From Verrucomicrobiia bacterium (GTDB taxonomy: Bacteria > Verrucomicrobiota > Verrucomicrobiia > Limisphaerales > JADLHS01): a stretch of DNA of 64,000 nucleotides. Shown piece by piece: positions 34,175-43,791 of this stretch (position 1 is its first letter; every line of letters starts with the position of its first letter). The position numbers and the translations under genes were made by a program. A model generated the notes under the pieces. It worked only from the letters and a program-made list of their open reading frames with translations, made no database searches and had not been told where the DNA came from. The DNA lies in NCBI GenBank assembly GCA_011525685.1, contig WYBW01000094.1:43230-107229 (forward strand). Direction: 5' to 3'.

Positions 34175-34537
34175 CGTGGATGCGGTTGAAAGTGGTGGTC
34201 AGTTTGGGTGATGGCGAGTGGTTGCGCCGAGGCGCTGCACGCGTCGCTACGGCTCGCAGCGCGAGCCGATCCATCTCACGAACCGCCAATGTCAATCGCG
34301 CCCGTACATCGCTGCGGACCGTGCCGGTGCCACAACTTGGGGCAGTCCGACTGCGTCACTGGAAAATCCGCCCGCGTTCCGGTTCGCGAAAGGATTCGTC
34401 ACCGCCACTCGTCCGACCGTGGCGAGAGGATTTTCCCCTGCCGGGCGCTCAAGGAATTGCTTTACATTTCTTCACGCGGGATAAACATCTGCGACGGGTT
34501 TCATGGCTTGGGACATGCTAAAATTTCTGGAGTTTCT
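34175..34537. other. Gene-free stretch upstream of oxidoreductase
   Basis: 363 bases. The first 100 may hold frameshifted RHS remains on the minus strand. The last 80 bases (AT-richer, TTTACATTTCTTCACG near 34462) probably hold the promoter of the exported oxidoreductase, but no clear -10 is seen. A CTGGAG ribosome site lies 8 bases before the ATG. Confidence 0.45.
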
Positions 34538-35836
34538 ATGAAGAACAAGCGCTCTAATACACTGGCTCGCCGCGAATTCCTGAAACGCACGGCCGCCGCC
34601 GTCGCTCTGCCGATGATTCTTCCCGGCTCGGTGCTTGGCCTGAACGGCGCGGTCGCGCCCAGCAACCGCATCGTCTTTGGCGCCATCGGCGTGGGCAATC
34701 GCGCCCGGCACATCCTCCCGAATTTCCTGAACTTCAAGGAAATTCAGTTCGCCGCCGTGAGCGACAGCCGCGAGGACCGGCTGGTCGCCGGGAAGGAACT
34801 GGTGGACGCGCATTACCGCAACAAGGACTGCGTCACCTACGCCGACTTCCGCGAACTGCTGGCGCGGCCCGAGTTGGATGCCGTGCTCATCGCCGCGGGC
34901 AACCGCTGGCACGGTCTGGCATCCATTTACGCCGCCCGCGCGGGCAAGGACATTTACAGTGAAAAACCGGTGACGCTCACCATTCGCGAGGGCCGTGCGC
35001 TGGTCGAGGCGTGCAATCGTTACGGCGCCATATACCAGGCCGGCACGCAACGCCGCGGCACGGCGTCGTATCAGTTCGCGCGCGAAATGGTTCGCCAGGG
35101 CAAGATTGGCCGGCTGACCAGCATCGAGATGCAGGTCTGGGCCGGCCCGGCCATCCCCCGGCAGCGACCCACGGAAGTGCCTGCCGGTTGGAATTACGAT
35201 TTCTGGCTCGGCCAGGTGCCGTGGCAGCCGTTCGTGCCGGCCCGCGTCAATGCGTGGCAGTATTTCTGGGACACCGCCGAGGGCGTGCTCACGGACATGG
35301 GCTGTCATTACACCGATCAGATGCAATGGGTGCTGGGCACGGATGACACCGGGCCGGTTGAGTTCGAGGCCACGGGCGAATTTCCCGACCCCGCCAAATT
35401 CATGAGCGACACGCCGACCACCGCCACGGCGCGCTGCAAGTATGCCAACGGTGTCACCGCCGTCATGTATCAACGCGGCGAATTCAAGGACCGCTACATC
35501 CGCTACGTCGGGGACGAGGGTTGGATTCAAGTGGACGACGAAACCGATGTCGTCACGGCCAGCCCCAAGTCCATCCTCACGTTCCGGGGCACGGGCGGCG
35601 CGGGCTGGGGCGACGCCTCCGGCCACATCGGCAATCTCCTGAAGTCCATCCGCAGCCGCACCCCCACGACCTGCAATCCGGAAGTTGCCCATCGGGCCAT
35701 GACGATCTGTCAGGCGTGGAACATTGCCCTGCGTCTGGGCAGCAAGCTCAAGTGGAATCCGGCCCGGGAACAATTCGATCTCGAAGACGCCAACCGCATG
35801 TTGTGGCGCGAACCGCGCGCGCCCTGGCGCATTTGA
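34538..35836 (+). CDS. Exported Gfo/Idh/MocA-family oxidoreductase
   Basis: 432 residues from ATG 34538. The Tat signal (ARREFLKRTAAAVALPMILPG) is followed by a variant Rossmann motif (FGAIGVGNRARH), the YSEKPVTLTI motif near 133 and a catalytic-domain WNYDFWLGQVPWQPF. The motif DTAEGVLTDMGCHYTDQMQW fits family members with a His/Asp pair at the sugar site. It is only distantly related to the copy at 12.0 kb. It heads a plus-strand block of exported proteins: HEAT protein, esterase, PQQ propeller. Confidence 0.92.
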   Translation: MKNKRSNTLARREFLKRTAAAVALPMILPGSVLGLNGAVAPSNRIVFGAIGVGNRARHILPNFLNFKEIQFAAVSDSREDRLVAGKELVDAHYRNKDCVTYADFRELLARPELDAVLIAAGNRWHGLASIYAARAGKDIYSEKPVTLTIREGRALVEACNRYGAIYQAGTQRRGTASYQFAREMVRQGKIGRLTSIEMQVWAGPAIPRQRPTEVPAGWNYDFWLGQVPWQPFVPARVNAWQYFWDTAEGVLTDMGCHYTDQMQWVLGTDDTGPVEFEATGEFPDPAKFMSDTPTTATARCKYANGVTAVMYQRGEFKDRYIRYVGDEGWIQVDDETDVVTASPKSILTFRGTGGAGWGDASGHIGNLLKSIRSRTPTTCNPEVAHRAMTICQAWNIALRLGSKLKWNPAREQFDLEDANRMLWREPRAPWRI

Positions 35837-35882
35837 ACTCGCGCGTGCTCATGCCCAACCCTGTCTCAACCGCGAACCTACC

Positions 35883-37913
35883 ATGAAATCACGAACCTTC
35901 CTCGGACTGCTGCTGCTCGTCGCGCTGGCGCGACCCGTGGCCGCCCAGACTGAACCCGGCGGCGCTGGCGAAACGGTTGCCGAACTCAGCCTCCCGTTGC
36001 ACGTCGCCCGCGCCATCACCTATCAACCGGGCGAGAGTCTCGAACCCTTCCGTGCCATCGAAGAATTGATCCGGCAATCCATGACGCGGCCCAGTCTCAG
36101 GAAACTGCTCGATCATCAGTTGGGCAAGATGCTCACCCCACTGGCCTCCGAGGAAACGCGGCTGTTTGCGGCGCGCAACCTGGCCATCGTCGGTGGCGAC
36201 CGCAGCCTGCCGGAGGTCGCTCGATTGCTGAATGACGAAGCCACGGTCAGCCTCGCCTGTCTGGCCCTGAGCACGTATCCGCGCGGAGCGGCGGACGAAG
36301 CGCTCCGCTCGGCGCTGGCCAACACCCAAGGCAAGGCCAGGGTGCAAATCATCAATACCCTGGGCGACCGCCGCGACCCCGGCTCGATCAAAGTTCTTTC
36401 CGACCTGGCTGGCGACTCCGATCCCGCTGTGGCGGAGGCCGCCGTGGTGGCTCTTGGCAAGATTGGAAATCCCCAATCGCGCAAAGCATTGGACACCTTG
36501 TTCCAAGGCGATGCCCACCTCGAGAGCGTTCGCACGCTCGCGCGCTTGCGCACCGCCCTCCAGCTTGCCGACGAGGGTCATCGCGACGCCGTGCCGGCCC
36601 TGGAGGCGTTGTTGACACCTTCGACACCGATTTATGTTCGCCGCAGCGCCCTGGCCGCGCTGTTGAAAGCGGATCAAAAAGGCGCCCCCATGCGGATCGT
36701 CGAGGTTCTCCGCGGCCACGAAGCCGCGCTCAAACCCGTGGCCATCGCCGCGGTGCGCGATTTGCGCGCCAAAGACGCCTCCGCCAACTTCGGCGGCACG
36801 GTCCTGCCCCAGTTGCCTCCCGAACAACAGGTGTGGATGATTGAAAGCCTGGCCATCCGCAAAGACCCGGCCGCTTGTGACGCCATCATCAATGCCCTCG
36901 CAACCTCCAAGGACACCAACGTCCGGCAGTCCGCCGCCCAGGCGCTGGGACAAATCGGCGAACCTACCTTTGCCCGGCCACTGGCCAAGGCCCTCGCGGC
37001 CACCACGAACAGCGATGAAGCGCGCGTGATCGTTGGCTCCGTGGCGGCCCTTCGTGAAGGCAAGGCCACCGACCAGGCCGTGCTGGCGGAGATCAAGGCC
37101 GCGGAAGACCCGGCGCGCGCCCTTCTGGTGTCGTCCTTGGCGGCGCGGCGCAGCCCGGAAGTGATCGCGGCGTTGTTCGATGAGATTGATGGCAGCGATG
37201 CCGCTTCGGCCAAGGCCGCCTTTCGCGTCATGGCCAAATCCGTTACCAGCGAAACCTTGTTCAAGCTGCTCACCAAATACGCCCGGCTGCGCAATGAGAA
37301 GTTGCAGTCCGAGGTCGAAACCTTCATCGAACAAGCGGTGCTCACCGTGGACGACCCCAAGGTGCGCTCCGAATCCGTCCGCGCGGTGCTGGCCCAGACC
37401 TTCCAAACCCCCGGCCGCGCGGGCCTGGTGCGATTGCTGCCGCTGTGCGGCGACACCCACTCGCTCAACGTCGCCAAGCGCTGCCTGCACGACCCGGAAA
37501 AGCCGGTGCGCGACTCGGCCGTGTCGGCCCTGGCTGAATGGCCCGACGCCTCGGCGTGGGACGCGCTGTTCGGCGTCCAGAAATTGCCGCGCGAACCGCG
37601 CTATCGTGGCATCGCCATGCGCGGCCTCGTGCGGCTCGTCAGCGAGCAGAACGCCAAGCCTGACGCCGTGTTGGTGGAGCGTTACCGCCAGTTGCTTGAA
37701 GCCGCGCGCGACGAGAATGAACGTAAACTCGTTCTGGGCGCGCTGGGCGGTGCCGCGTCTCCCGAAACCCTCAAGCTGGCGGTCGGCGCTTTGAACTATC
37801 CGCGCGTGCGCGCGGAGGCTGAGGCCGCCATCAAGCGCATTTCCGAGGCGATCAAGGACAAGCATCCGGAGGAAGTGAAGCTGGCGCTGGATCGCCTGAC
37901 TCGCAAGCGTTGA
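35883..37913 (+). CDS. Secreted HEAT-repeat protein
   Basis: 676 residues from ATG 35883. Signal peptide MKSRTFLGLLLLVALARPVAAQ. From about 60 onward the chain consists of 30-35 residue helical HEAT/PBS-lyase-type repeats (for example DPAVAEAAVVALGKIGNPQS and TNVRQSAAQALGQIGEPTFA). No catalytic motif is seen, so it is probably a periplasmic scaffold. It starts 46 bases after the oxidoreductase stop and is likely in one transcript with it; such pairs of HEAT protein and Gfo/Idh/MocA enzyme are frequent in this phylum. Confidence 0.88.
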   Translation: MKSRTFLGLLLLVALARPVAAQTEPGGAGETVAELSLPLHVARAITYQPGESLEPFRAIEELIRQSMTRPSLRKLLDHQLGKMLTPLASEETRLFAARNLAIVGGDRSLPEVARLLNDEATVSLACLALSTYPRGAADEALRSALANTQGKARVQIINTLGDRRDPGSIKVLSDLAGDSDPAVAEAAVVALGKIGNPQSRKALDTLFQGDAHLESVRTLARLRTALQLADEGHRDAVPALEALLTPSTPIYVRRSALAALLKADQKGAPMRIVEVLRGHEAALKPVAIAAVRDLRAKDASANFGGTVLPQLPPEQQVWMIESLAIRKDPAACDAIINALATSKDTNVRQSAAQALGQIGEPTFARPLAKALAATTNSDEARVIVGSVAALREGKATDQAVLAEIKAAEDPARALLVSSLAARRSPEVIAALFDEIDGSDAASAKAAFRVMAKSVTSETLFKLLTKYARLRNEKLQSEVETFIEQAVLTVDDPKVRSESVRAVLAQTFQTPGRAGLVRLLPLCGDTHSLNVAKRCLHDPEKPVRDSAVSALAEWPDASAWDALFGVQKLPREPRYRGIAMRGLVRLVSEQNAKPDAVLVERYRQLLEAARDENERKLVLGALGGAASPETLKLAVGALNYPRVRAEAEAAIKRISEAIKDKHPEEVKLALDRLTRKR

Positions 37914-38000
37914 ACCGATCACTTTATTGATAGCTGCCAGCGGCGGGTGAGGAATCGCCCGCCGCGTGTTGTCAAGAGTCCCCAAGGCGCATCTCAACTC

Positions 38001-38060
38001 CGGAGAGGCGGCTTACCAGCCGCCTTCTGGATCGGGCGGCTGGTAGGCCGCCCCTCCGAC
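38001..38060. repeat. Paired inverted GGCGGCT palindromes
   Basis: Two palindromes face each other: GGCGGCT-TACC-AGCCGCC at 38007-38024 and GGGCGGC...GCCGCCC at 38034-38053. The second with its flank (CCCCTCCG) is the complement of the first with its flank (CGGAGAGG), so the whole 58 bases form a larger inverted repeat. This is the best-preserved member of the family. It lies in the 281-base gap 37914-38194, which has no gene. Confidence 0.8.
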
Positions 38061-38194
38061 AATCCGGCGGCTTTTCCAACGGACCAACATTCTCCCAGAC
38101 CGCTGGAAATCCGCAGTGCAGGATTGCGCCCGAGCGGCGGGCCGGGCAGGATGGGGCGGCATCTGAATGAACTGAAACTGCCAGCTCCGCGCTT

Positions 38195-39391
38195 GTGAAA
38201 ACCACGTTTACTCCTCGATCTCTCCTTCTAGTTCAAATCGGGTTGCCGTTGGTCTGGTTGGCCGCGATGGCCGCTCCTTCCGCGCTCCGGGCGCAACCGG
38301 CTGCCGGGTCAGGCCCCGCCGCCGGCCCGCCCGTCGTTTCGCCGGAGGTTCAGCCGGATCGCAAAATCGTGTTCCGCATCCTCGCGGCCAGGGCGGAGGC
38401 CGTGCAACTGGGCGGCAGTGGTGACATTCCCGGCACCGGGTTTGGACAATCCACACCGTTGACGAAAGGCAGCAACGGCGTCTGGGAGGTCAGCGTGGGG
38501 CCGGTCGCGCCGGGCGCGTACCGTTACAACTTCAACGTGGATGGTGTGGCGGTGCTCGACCCGCGCAACCCGGCCACCAGCGAGTCGAATGAAAACGCCT
38601 GGAGTCTGGTGGTCGTGCCGGGCGCGGATTGGATGGACACGCGGAACGTGCCGCACGGCGCCGTGTCCGAGGTCACTTACTGGTCTTCCACGCTCAAACG
38701 TTTCCGCCGGCTGCACGTTTACACCCCGCCGGGTTACGAATCGGGCGCGGACCGTTTTCCGATTCTTTATCTGCTGCATGGCGCGTTCGATTCGGACGAT
38801 TCCTGGACCAGCGTGGGGCGCGCGGGATTCATTCTCGACAACCTCATCGCCGACGGCAAAGCCAGGCCGATGATTGTGGTGATGCCGCACGGCCACACCG
38901 GGCCGTTCCGGTTTGGGATGCGGTTCAACGACGAGTTCGAGCGCGAGTTTCTGGCCGACATCCTGCCGCAAATGGAGCAGCGGTATCGGGTGCGGGCCAG
39001 CCGGGAGAGCCGCGCCCTGGCCGGGCTGTCCATGGGCGGTGCGCAGACGCTCAACCTCGGCATTCCCAACCTGGAAAAGTTCGCCCACCTCGGCGTGTTC
39101 AGTTCCGGCATCTTCGGAATCGCCGGCGGCGGGCCCGGCGGCAACGCAGCAGGACCGAGTTTTGCAGAGCGTCACAAGGCCATCCTTGAGGATGCGAATC
39201 TCAAGGCCGGCCTGAAGCTCTTCTGGTTTGCCACCGGCAAGAACGACTTCCTGGTCGAGACCACACGCGCCACGGTGGACATGTTCAAGAAGCATGATTT
39301 CAAAGTCATCTATGAAGAGACAGAAGGCGCGCATACCTGGGACAAATGGCGCGAATACCTGGCCGAGTTCGCGCCGAAACTTTTCCAGTAA
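38195..39391 (+). CDS. Secreted CE1-like esterase with CBM48-type domain
   Basis: 398 residues from GTG 38195. Signal peptide ends near LRAQ (about 34). A CBM48/isoamylase-N-like beta domain spans 50-150 (GVWEVSVGPVAPGAYRYNFNVDG). The esterase-D/CE1 alpha/beta-hydrolase spans 160-398: ILYLLHGAFDSDDSW, nucleophile GLSMGG near 278, and the final EGAHTWDKWR with the catalytic His. This resembles feruloyl/acetyl-xylan esterases acting on plant xylan, or related sugar esters. Confidence 0.9.
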   Translation: MKTTFTPRSLLLVQIGLPLVWLAAMAAPSALRAQPAAGSGPAAGPPVVSPEVQPDRKIVFRILAARAEAVQLGGSGDIPGTGFGQSTPLTKGSNGVWEVSVGPVAPGAYRYNFNVDGVAVLDPRNPATSESNENAWSLVVVPGADWMDTRNVPHGAVSEVTYWSSTLKRFRRLHVYTPPGYESGADRFPILYLLHGAFDSDDSWTSVGRAGFILDNLIADGKARPMIVVMPHGHTGPFRFGMRFNDEFEREFLADILPQMEQRYRVRASRESRALAGLSMGGAQTLNLGIPNLEKFAHLGVFSSGIFGIAGGGPGGNAAGPSFAERHKAILEDANLKAGLKLFWFATGKNDFLVETTRATVDMFKKHDFKVIYEETEGAHTWDKWREYLAEFAPKLFQ

Positions 39392-39505
39392 ACTCCGGCA
39401 GACTTTCATGCGAAACGGCGATTGCCTCATGGGAAGACTGCTGGCAGCTTCACGCTCAATCGCTCCCAAGACCAAGTCAAATCAAACCAACAAACGCCAA
39501 CAGCC

Positions 39506-40783
39506 ATGAACAACCTCTACCGCAGCATCCCCAGAATCGCCGCCCCGCTCTTGGCGGTCAGCCTCACTCTTTCGCTGTCGGCGGCCGACTGGCCGCAATG
39601 GCGCGGCCCGCAACGCAACGGCGTTTCCACCGAAACCGGCCTGCTCAAAGAATGGCCCAAGGAAGGCCCCAAGCTTGTGTGGCAGGCGAAAGACGTCGGC
39701 TCGGGCTACTCCACGCCGGCCGTGGCGGGCGGGCGGCTTTACCTTTGTGGCAACGAAGGACTGGACGATGAGTTCGTTCAGGCGCTCGCGGCCGCGGATG
39801 GGCGGCGGATTTGGCGGACCCGGCTCGGCAACGTGGGCAACCCCGACCAGCAACCCAAGTTCCCGGCGGCCCGCTCCACCCCGACCGTGGAGGCCGATGT
39901 GCTTTACGCGCTGGGCTCCGACGGCGACCTGGCTTGCGTCGAAACCGCCACTGGCAAGGTGCGCTGGCGAAAAAGTCTGCGGACGGATTTTGGCGGCAAG
40001 CCGGGGACCTGGGCTTACTCGGAGTCGCCGCTGGTGGATGGTGATGCGCTGGTCTGCACGCCGGGCGGTGACGACGCCACGCTCGTGGCGCTCAACAAGC
40101 GAACGGGAGAAGTTCTTTGGAAAGGCACCGTGCCGGGCGGAGACGAGGCGGCCTACAGTTCGGCCATCGTGGTGAACGCAGCCGGTGTCAAACAATACGT
40201 CCAGATGCTGGCGCGCGGATTGGTCGGAGTGGAGGCGGCGACGGGCAAGTTCCTTTGGCGCTACGACCGGACGGTCAGCCGGTTCAAGGCGAACATCCCC
40301 ACGCCGGTCGTCCGCGGCGGGGACATCTACAGCGCCGGCGCCGGCACCGGCGGCGGCTTGGTTCGGATCAAGGCGGGCGGTGCCACTGTCGAAACCGAGC
40401 CGGGTTATTTCTCACCCAAACTGCCGACGGCCATCGGTGGCGCGGTGCTGGCGGGCGATCACCTTTTTGGCACGGCCAACTCCGGTTTGCTTTGCGTCGA
40501 GTTTACCACGGGCGAAATCAAATGGGACAACCCGTCCCTGGGTGCGGCATCGCTTTGCCTGGCAGATGGCCGACTCTATCTGCACGGCGAAAACGGCCAG
40601 GTGGCCTTGGTGGAAGCCAGCACCGAGGGCTATCGCGAGCGAGGCCGCTTCACCCCGCCCGACCTGCCCGCGCGCAGTCAGCCGATGGAAAAGGCCTGGA
40701 CGTATCCCGTGGTAGCCAATGGACGACTCTACATCCGCGATCACCAGATGCTTTACTGCTACGACGTGAAGGCGAGTCCGTAG
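39506..40783 (+). CDS. Secreted PQQ-like beta-propeller protein
   Basis: 425 residues from ATG 39506, preferred because the signal peptide (RIAAPLLAVSLTLSLSAA) starts there; a longer frame begins at 39422. The mature start ADWPQWRGPQRNGVS is typical of the outer-membrane-associated PQQ-like propellers so common in Planctomycetes and Verrucomicrobia. Blades carry A-x-D-x-x-x-G-x-x-x-W motifs such as AADGRRIWRTRLG, ETATGKVRWRKSL and NKRTGEVLWKGTV. No PQQ or metal ligand set of a dehydrogenase is evident, so it is probably a binding or scaffold protein. Confidence 0.9.
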   Translation: MNNLYRSIPRIAAPLLAVSLTLSLSAADWPQWRGPQRNGVSTETGLLKEWPKEGPKLVWQAKDVGSGYSTPAVAGGRLYLCGNEGLDDEFVQALAAADGRRIWRTRLGNVGNPDQQPKFPAARSTPTVEADVLYALGSDGDLACVETATGKVRWRKSLRTDFGGKPGTWAYSESPLVDGDALVCTPGGDDATLVALNKRTGEVLWKGTVPGGDEAAYSSAIVVNAAGVKQYVQMLARGLVGVEAATGKFLWRYDRTVSRFKANIPTPVVRGGDIYSAGAGTGGGLVRIKAGGATVETEPGYFSPKLPTAIGGAVLAGDHLFGTANSGLLCVEFTTGEIKWDNPSLGAASLCLADGRLYLHGENGQVALVEASTEGYRERGRFTPPDLPARSQPMEKAWTYPVVANGRLYIRDHQMLYCYDVKASP

Positions 40784-41079
40784 GGCGAGTGATCCTTGTT
40801 CCGGCCATGACCGGTAACTGCCCGTCTCCGCCGCAGTGCGAATGCCGGTCGAGGAGGGCAGGGGAGCGAGAGCCTCGAATGGGGAAGGGTGATTACGCTG
40901 CGCCTGATTGTGGAAAAATCCGCCGGGCCGCCACGGCAGTTGCGGGACGGATTTGTTCAGACTGACGAAAGCACCTGAACCAAAAAATTCTATAGTGGTT
41001 CACGACCGAGGTCTGGTTCTTACCAAAACCCGAGCCAATGAACCATGACCAGGCGATGCGACGAGCGAAGCCCCTTACC
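40784..41079. other. Gene-free stretch
   Basis: About 300 bases with no supported gene, hairpin or word repeat. It must hold the promoter of the nucleoside hydrolase. AAAAAATTCTATAGTGG near 40981 contains a TATAGT box, without a clear -35. Confidence 0.4.
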
Positions 41080-42084
41080 ATGAAGCATCCAAGGCAAATG
41101 CTCCTTTGCTCGTTGGTCGCGGCACTGATTCTCACACTGCCCACTGGCTGTTCCCACACCGGCAAACCGTCTCCTTCTGCGGCTGCAACCATCCCCTCGG
41201 TCATTTTCGACACCGACATCGGTTCGGACTGCGACGATGCGGGGGCCATGGCCACCTTGCACGCCCTGGCCGACGCGGGAGAGCTTCGCATCCTGGGCGT
41301 CATCTACAGCAGCGGGCGGATTAAACACGGCGTTGGCGTTTGCGATGCGATCAACACTTACTACGGACGCGGAGATCTGCCGGTGGGAAGCTACAAGGGC
41401 AACGACGTGGGCGACACCACCGACTCCTATTCCAGCGCCATCGCCACGAACACCCTGCGGTTTGGGCACGATCTCGTGGATGACGCGCCGGAGCTGGTGT
41501 CCATGTATCGGAAGGTGCTCGCGTCGCAACCGGACCACAGTGTTACGATCCTGACGGTCGGCCATCCACACGGCCTGGTCCATCTGATGCGCGACGCGCG
41601 CGGCATGAAGATGGTGCGCAAGAAGGTGGCTCGGTGGGTGGCCATGGGGATGGGCGGGTGGAACTTCGAGCAATGCGGAATGTCCACCTATTGCGAAAAA
41701 CTGCTCGGTCAGTGGCCGATGCCCTTCTACATTTCGCCCGCCGGCGCGGACATCATTACGGGCCACCGGCTGCTGCCCCAAACACCGGAGGCGAATCCCG
41801 TGCGTGAAGCCTATCGCCTGTGGGGAACCGCCCTGGCGGAGGGGCGGTCAAGCTGGGATCAGGTTGCCACCTTGTTTGTTGCCCGCCCGGAGTTGTTCCG
41901 GGTGGAAGATCGCGGCCGCGTGGAACGCTCGGCGCAAGGCCCAATTGTGTGGAACGCGAACGTGAATGATCCCCATCACCATCTTGTGACGCCGAAGCTG
42001 TCCAACTCGGAGATGGCCTCAATCATCGAGGAGTTGATGGCCCGTCCGCCCAAGAACCGTGTCGCGCTTCCCGCGCGCCGTTGA
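41080..42084 (+). CDS. Exported nucleoside hydrolase (IUNH family)
   Basis: 334 residues from ATG 41080; ATG 41038 would put 14 extra residues before the signal. A lipoprotein-type signal ends at LTLPTGC (Cys about 24). The calcium-binding DTDIGSDCDDAGA near 44-56 is the family hallmark, and GGWNFEQCGMSTYCEK and later residues form the rest of the active site. It should split ribonucleosides to base plus ribose in the periplasm. The catalytic DxDxxxDD pattern is complete. Confidence 0.9.
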   Translation: MKHPRQMLLCSLVAALILTLPTGCSHTGKPSPSAAATIPSVIFDTDIGSDCDDAGAMATLHALADAGELRILGVIYSSGRIKHGVGVCDAINTYYGRGDLPVGSYKGNDVGDTTDSYSSAIATNTLRFGHDLVDDAPELVSMYRKVLASQPDHSVTILTVGHPHGLVHLMRDARGMKMVRKKVARWVAMGMGGWNFEQCGMSTYCEKLLGQWPMPFYISPAGADIITGHRLLPQTPEANPVREAYRLWGTALAEGRSSWDQVATLFVARPELFRVEDRGRVERSAQGPIVWNANVNDPHHHLVTPKLSNSEMASIIEELMARPPKNRVALPARR

Positions 42085-42438
42085 TCGGCCCAACACCACG
42101 GCCAAACTCGTTCTGGCCACGAGTGGCAACACCAAGGCTCTGTGGAGCTTGATTCTGTCACGCAGTGAAACCGAAATCGTGATACGGCTTTGAATTCCAG
42201 CTTGTGCCGGTCATGGCGCGGGCCAAGAGCACAACTGTTGACCGCTATCGAGCGGATGGTCCGCTTTCGTGGCCACACAACCCGGCCCACCGTCGCGCAA
42301 TCACGACAACCTCATCTTGTCTCGCCCGAGGCAAAATCAGTGGATTGACAAACCCTTCCTTCGGCGTATGGCTTGGGCCATGAACGGTGGCAGGGATTCA
42401 CTGTTTTCTTGGCCAATCTTCAGGGCGGTGCTCGCGCC
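42085..42438. other. Gene-free stretch
   Basis: 354 bases. No supported gene and no repeat of the window's families. GCCAACACCACGGCCAAACTC near the start and ATTGACAAACCCTTCCTTCGGCGTATGGC near 42344 could include a TTGACA -35 for the RCC1 gene with TATGGC as -10 (16-base spacer), but this is weak. Confidence 0.4.
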
Positions 42439-43785
42439 ATGACCAGACTGCTCGAGTCTTCCAAGTTGCTCGTGGCGATCATCCTGATGATTTGGTCGCT
42501 TGAGTTCCCAGCGGGCGCGTCTTCGCCATTGGTGGTCTGGGGCAACCCGCCGGATGACACGCCCGCCAATTTGGGTGAACTCCGCGCGATCACGGCGGCC
42601 ATGGGTCATTGTGTGGCGCTGGACGTTGACGGTGCAGTGACGGCATGGGGAGCCAACTGGAGCGGCCAGCTTGATGTGCCGCCATTTCTAGGTCCAGTGG
42701 TGGCTGTTGCCGCCGGCGATACTCACACCGTTGCGTTGAGGCCCAACGGAACGGTCGCTGCCTGGGGCGACAACAGCTATTTGCAATGCCAGATTCCCGC
42801 CGGCCTTTGGAATGTCGCTGCCGTTGCCGCCGGTGGATTGAATAGCATGGCTCTGAAGCGCGACGGGACGGTGGTAGCGTGGGGTTACGAGGACTATGGG
42901 CAGACGCGCCTGCCGCCGGACCTCCGGAACGTTGTAGCCATCTCGGTCGGCGGCACTCACGCGCTGGCACTCAAGGCCGACGGCACGGTGGCGGCTTGGG
43001 GTGCCAACGATCAAAGGCAGACGGAAGTCCCGGCTCACCTCACCAACGCGGTCGCGATTGCCGCCGGTCTCCAGCACAGTCTGGCACTGACTGCCCAAGG
43101 GACCGTGGTGGCTTGGGGTGATAACAGCGGCAACCAGACCAATGTGCCGGCCGGCTTGAGAGAGGTGGTGGGAATTGACGCGGGGGACTACTTCAGTCTG
43201 GCGCTGAAAGCGGACGGCACCGTCGTCGCCTGGGGCGACAACAGTTACGGCCTGACTGATGTGCCGGAAGGTTTGACAGGCGTCGTTAGAATCGAAACTG
43301 GTGGCTACACGGCGCTGGCGCTGAAAGCTGACGGCACCGTGGTAGCTTGGGGCGCAGGCACGGCCACCAATGTGCCACCCGGTCTGAGCAATGTTGTGGA
43401 TGTGGTGGCGGCGAGTACGTGCGTTGCGTTGAAACGGGACGGCACAATCGTTACCTGGGGTGCCGCGCTCCCGGGCCAGGTGATCGCTGCAGCGCTCCGG
43501 AAGGTCGTGGCAGCGGATTACAGTGGCGGCGCCATTGTCGCGCTGTTGGGAGACGGCCCGCTGGAGGTGTCGCGCCCGGTGGCCGACCCGTTCTGGCGAC
43601 CGGCGGAGTTCGGATTCTCATTTCCAACGGAACGCGGAAAGGTTTACCTGGTCGAATTCAAGGACGCACTGACCGACCAGACGTGGGGAGCGTTCCCCTT
43701 GGTGCGCGGCAATGGCCAGGTTCACACGTGGAGTGACACATCTGCGTTGGGAACAAGCCGCTTTTATTGGGTACGGTGTTGGTGA
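42439..43785 (+). CDS. Secreted RCC1-repeat protein
   Basis: 448 residues from ATG 42439 (ATG 42373 is possible). The signal peptide runs to about PAGASS. Then come seven to eight RCC1-type blades, each with ADGTVVAWGDN-like cores and 'VAIAAG..HSLAL' strands, making one beta-propeller. The C-terminal 70 residues (FSFPTERGKVYLVEFKDALT ... SRFYWVRCW) form a separate small domain like the one ending the big secreted protein at 60.5 kb. Such proteins are surface or secreted and bind unknown ligands. Confidence 0.88.
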   Translation: MTRLLESSKLLVAIILMIWSLEFPAGASSPLVVWGNPPDDTPANLGELRAITAAMGHCVALDVDGAVTAWGANWSGQLDVPPFLGPVVAVAAGDTHTVALRPNGTVAAWGDNSYLQCQIPAGLWNVAAVAAGGLNSMALKRDGTVVAWGYEDYGQTRLPPDLRNVVAISVGGTHALALKADGTVAAWGANDQRQTEVPAHLTNAVAIAAGLQHSLALTAQGTVVAWGDNSGNQTNVPAGLREVVGIDAGDYFSLALKADGTVVAWGDNSYGLTDVPEGLTGVVRIETGGYTALALKADGTVVAWGAGTATNVPPGLSNVVDVVAASTCVALKRDGTIVTWGAALPGQVIAAALRKVVAADYSGGAIVALLGDGPLEVSRPVADPFWRPAEFGFSFPTERGKVYLVEFKDALTDQTWGAFPLVRGNGQVHTWSDTSALGTSRFYWVRCW

Positions 43786-43791
43786 GTTTCG

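Noticed and set aside
33825..34295. Separate gene overlapping the RHS remnant
   Set aside because: It is a second frame of the same strand with Arg/His-rich shadow sequence; only its first 45 residues may be frameshifted RHS.
35889..37997. 702-codon open frame on the minus strand
   Set aside because: Antisense to the HEAT-repeat protein, which has a signal peptide and regular repeats; the antisense product is not plausible.
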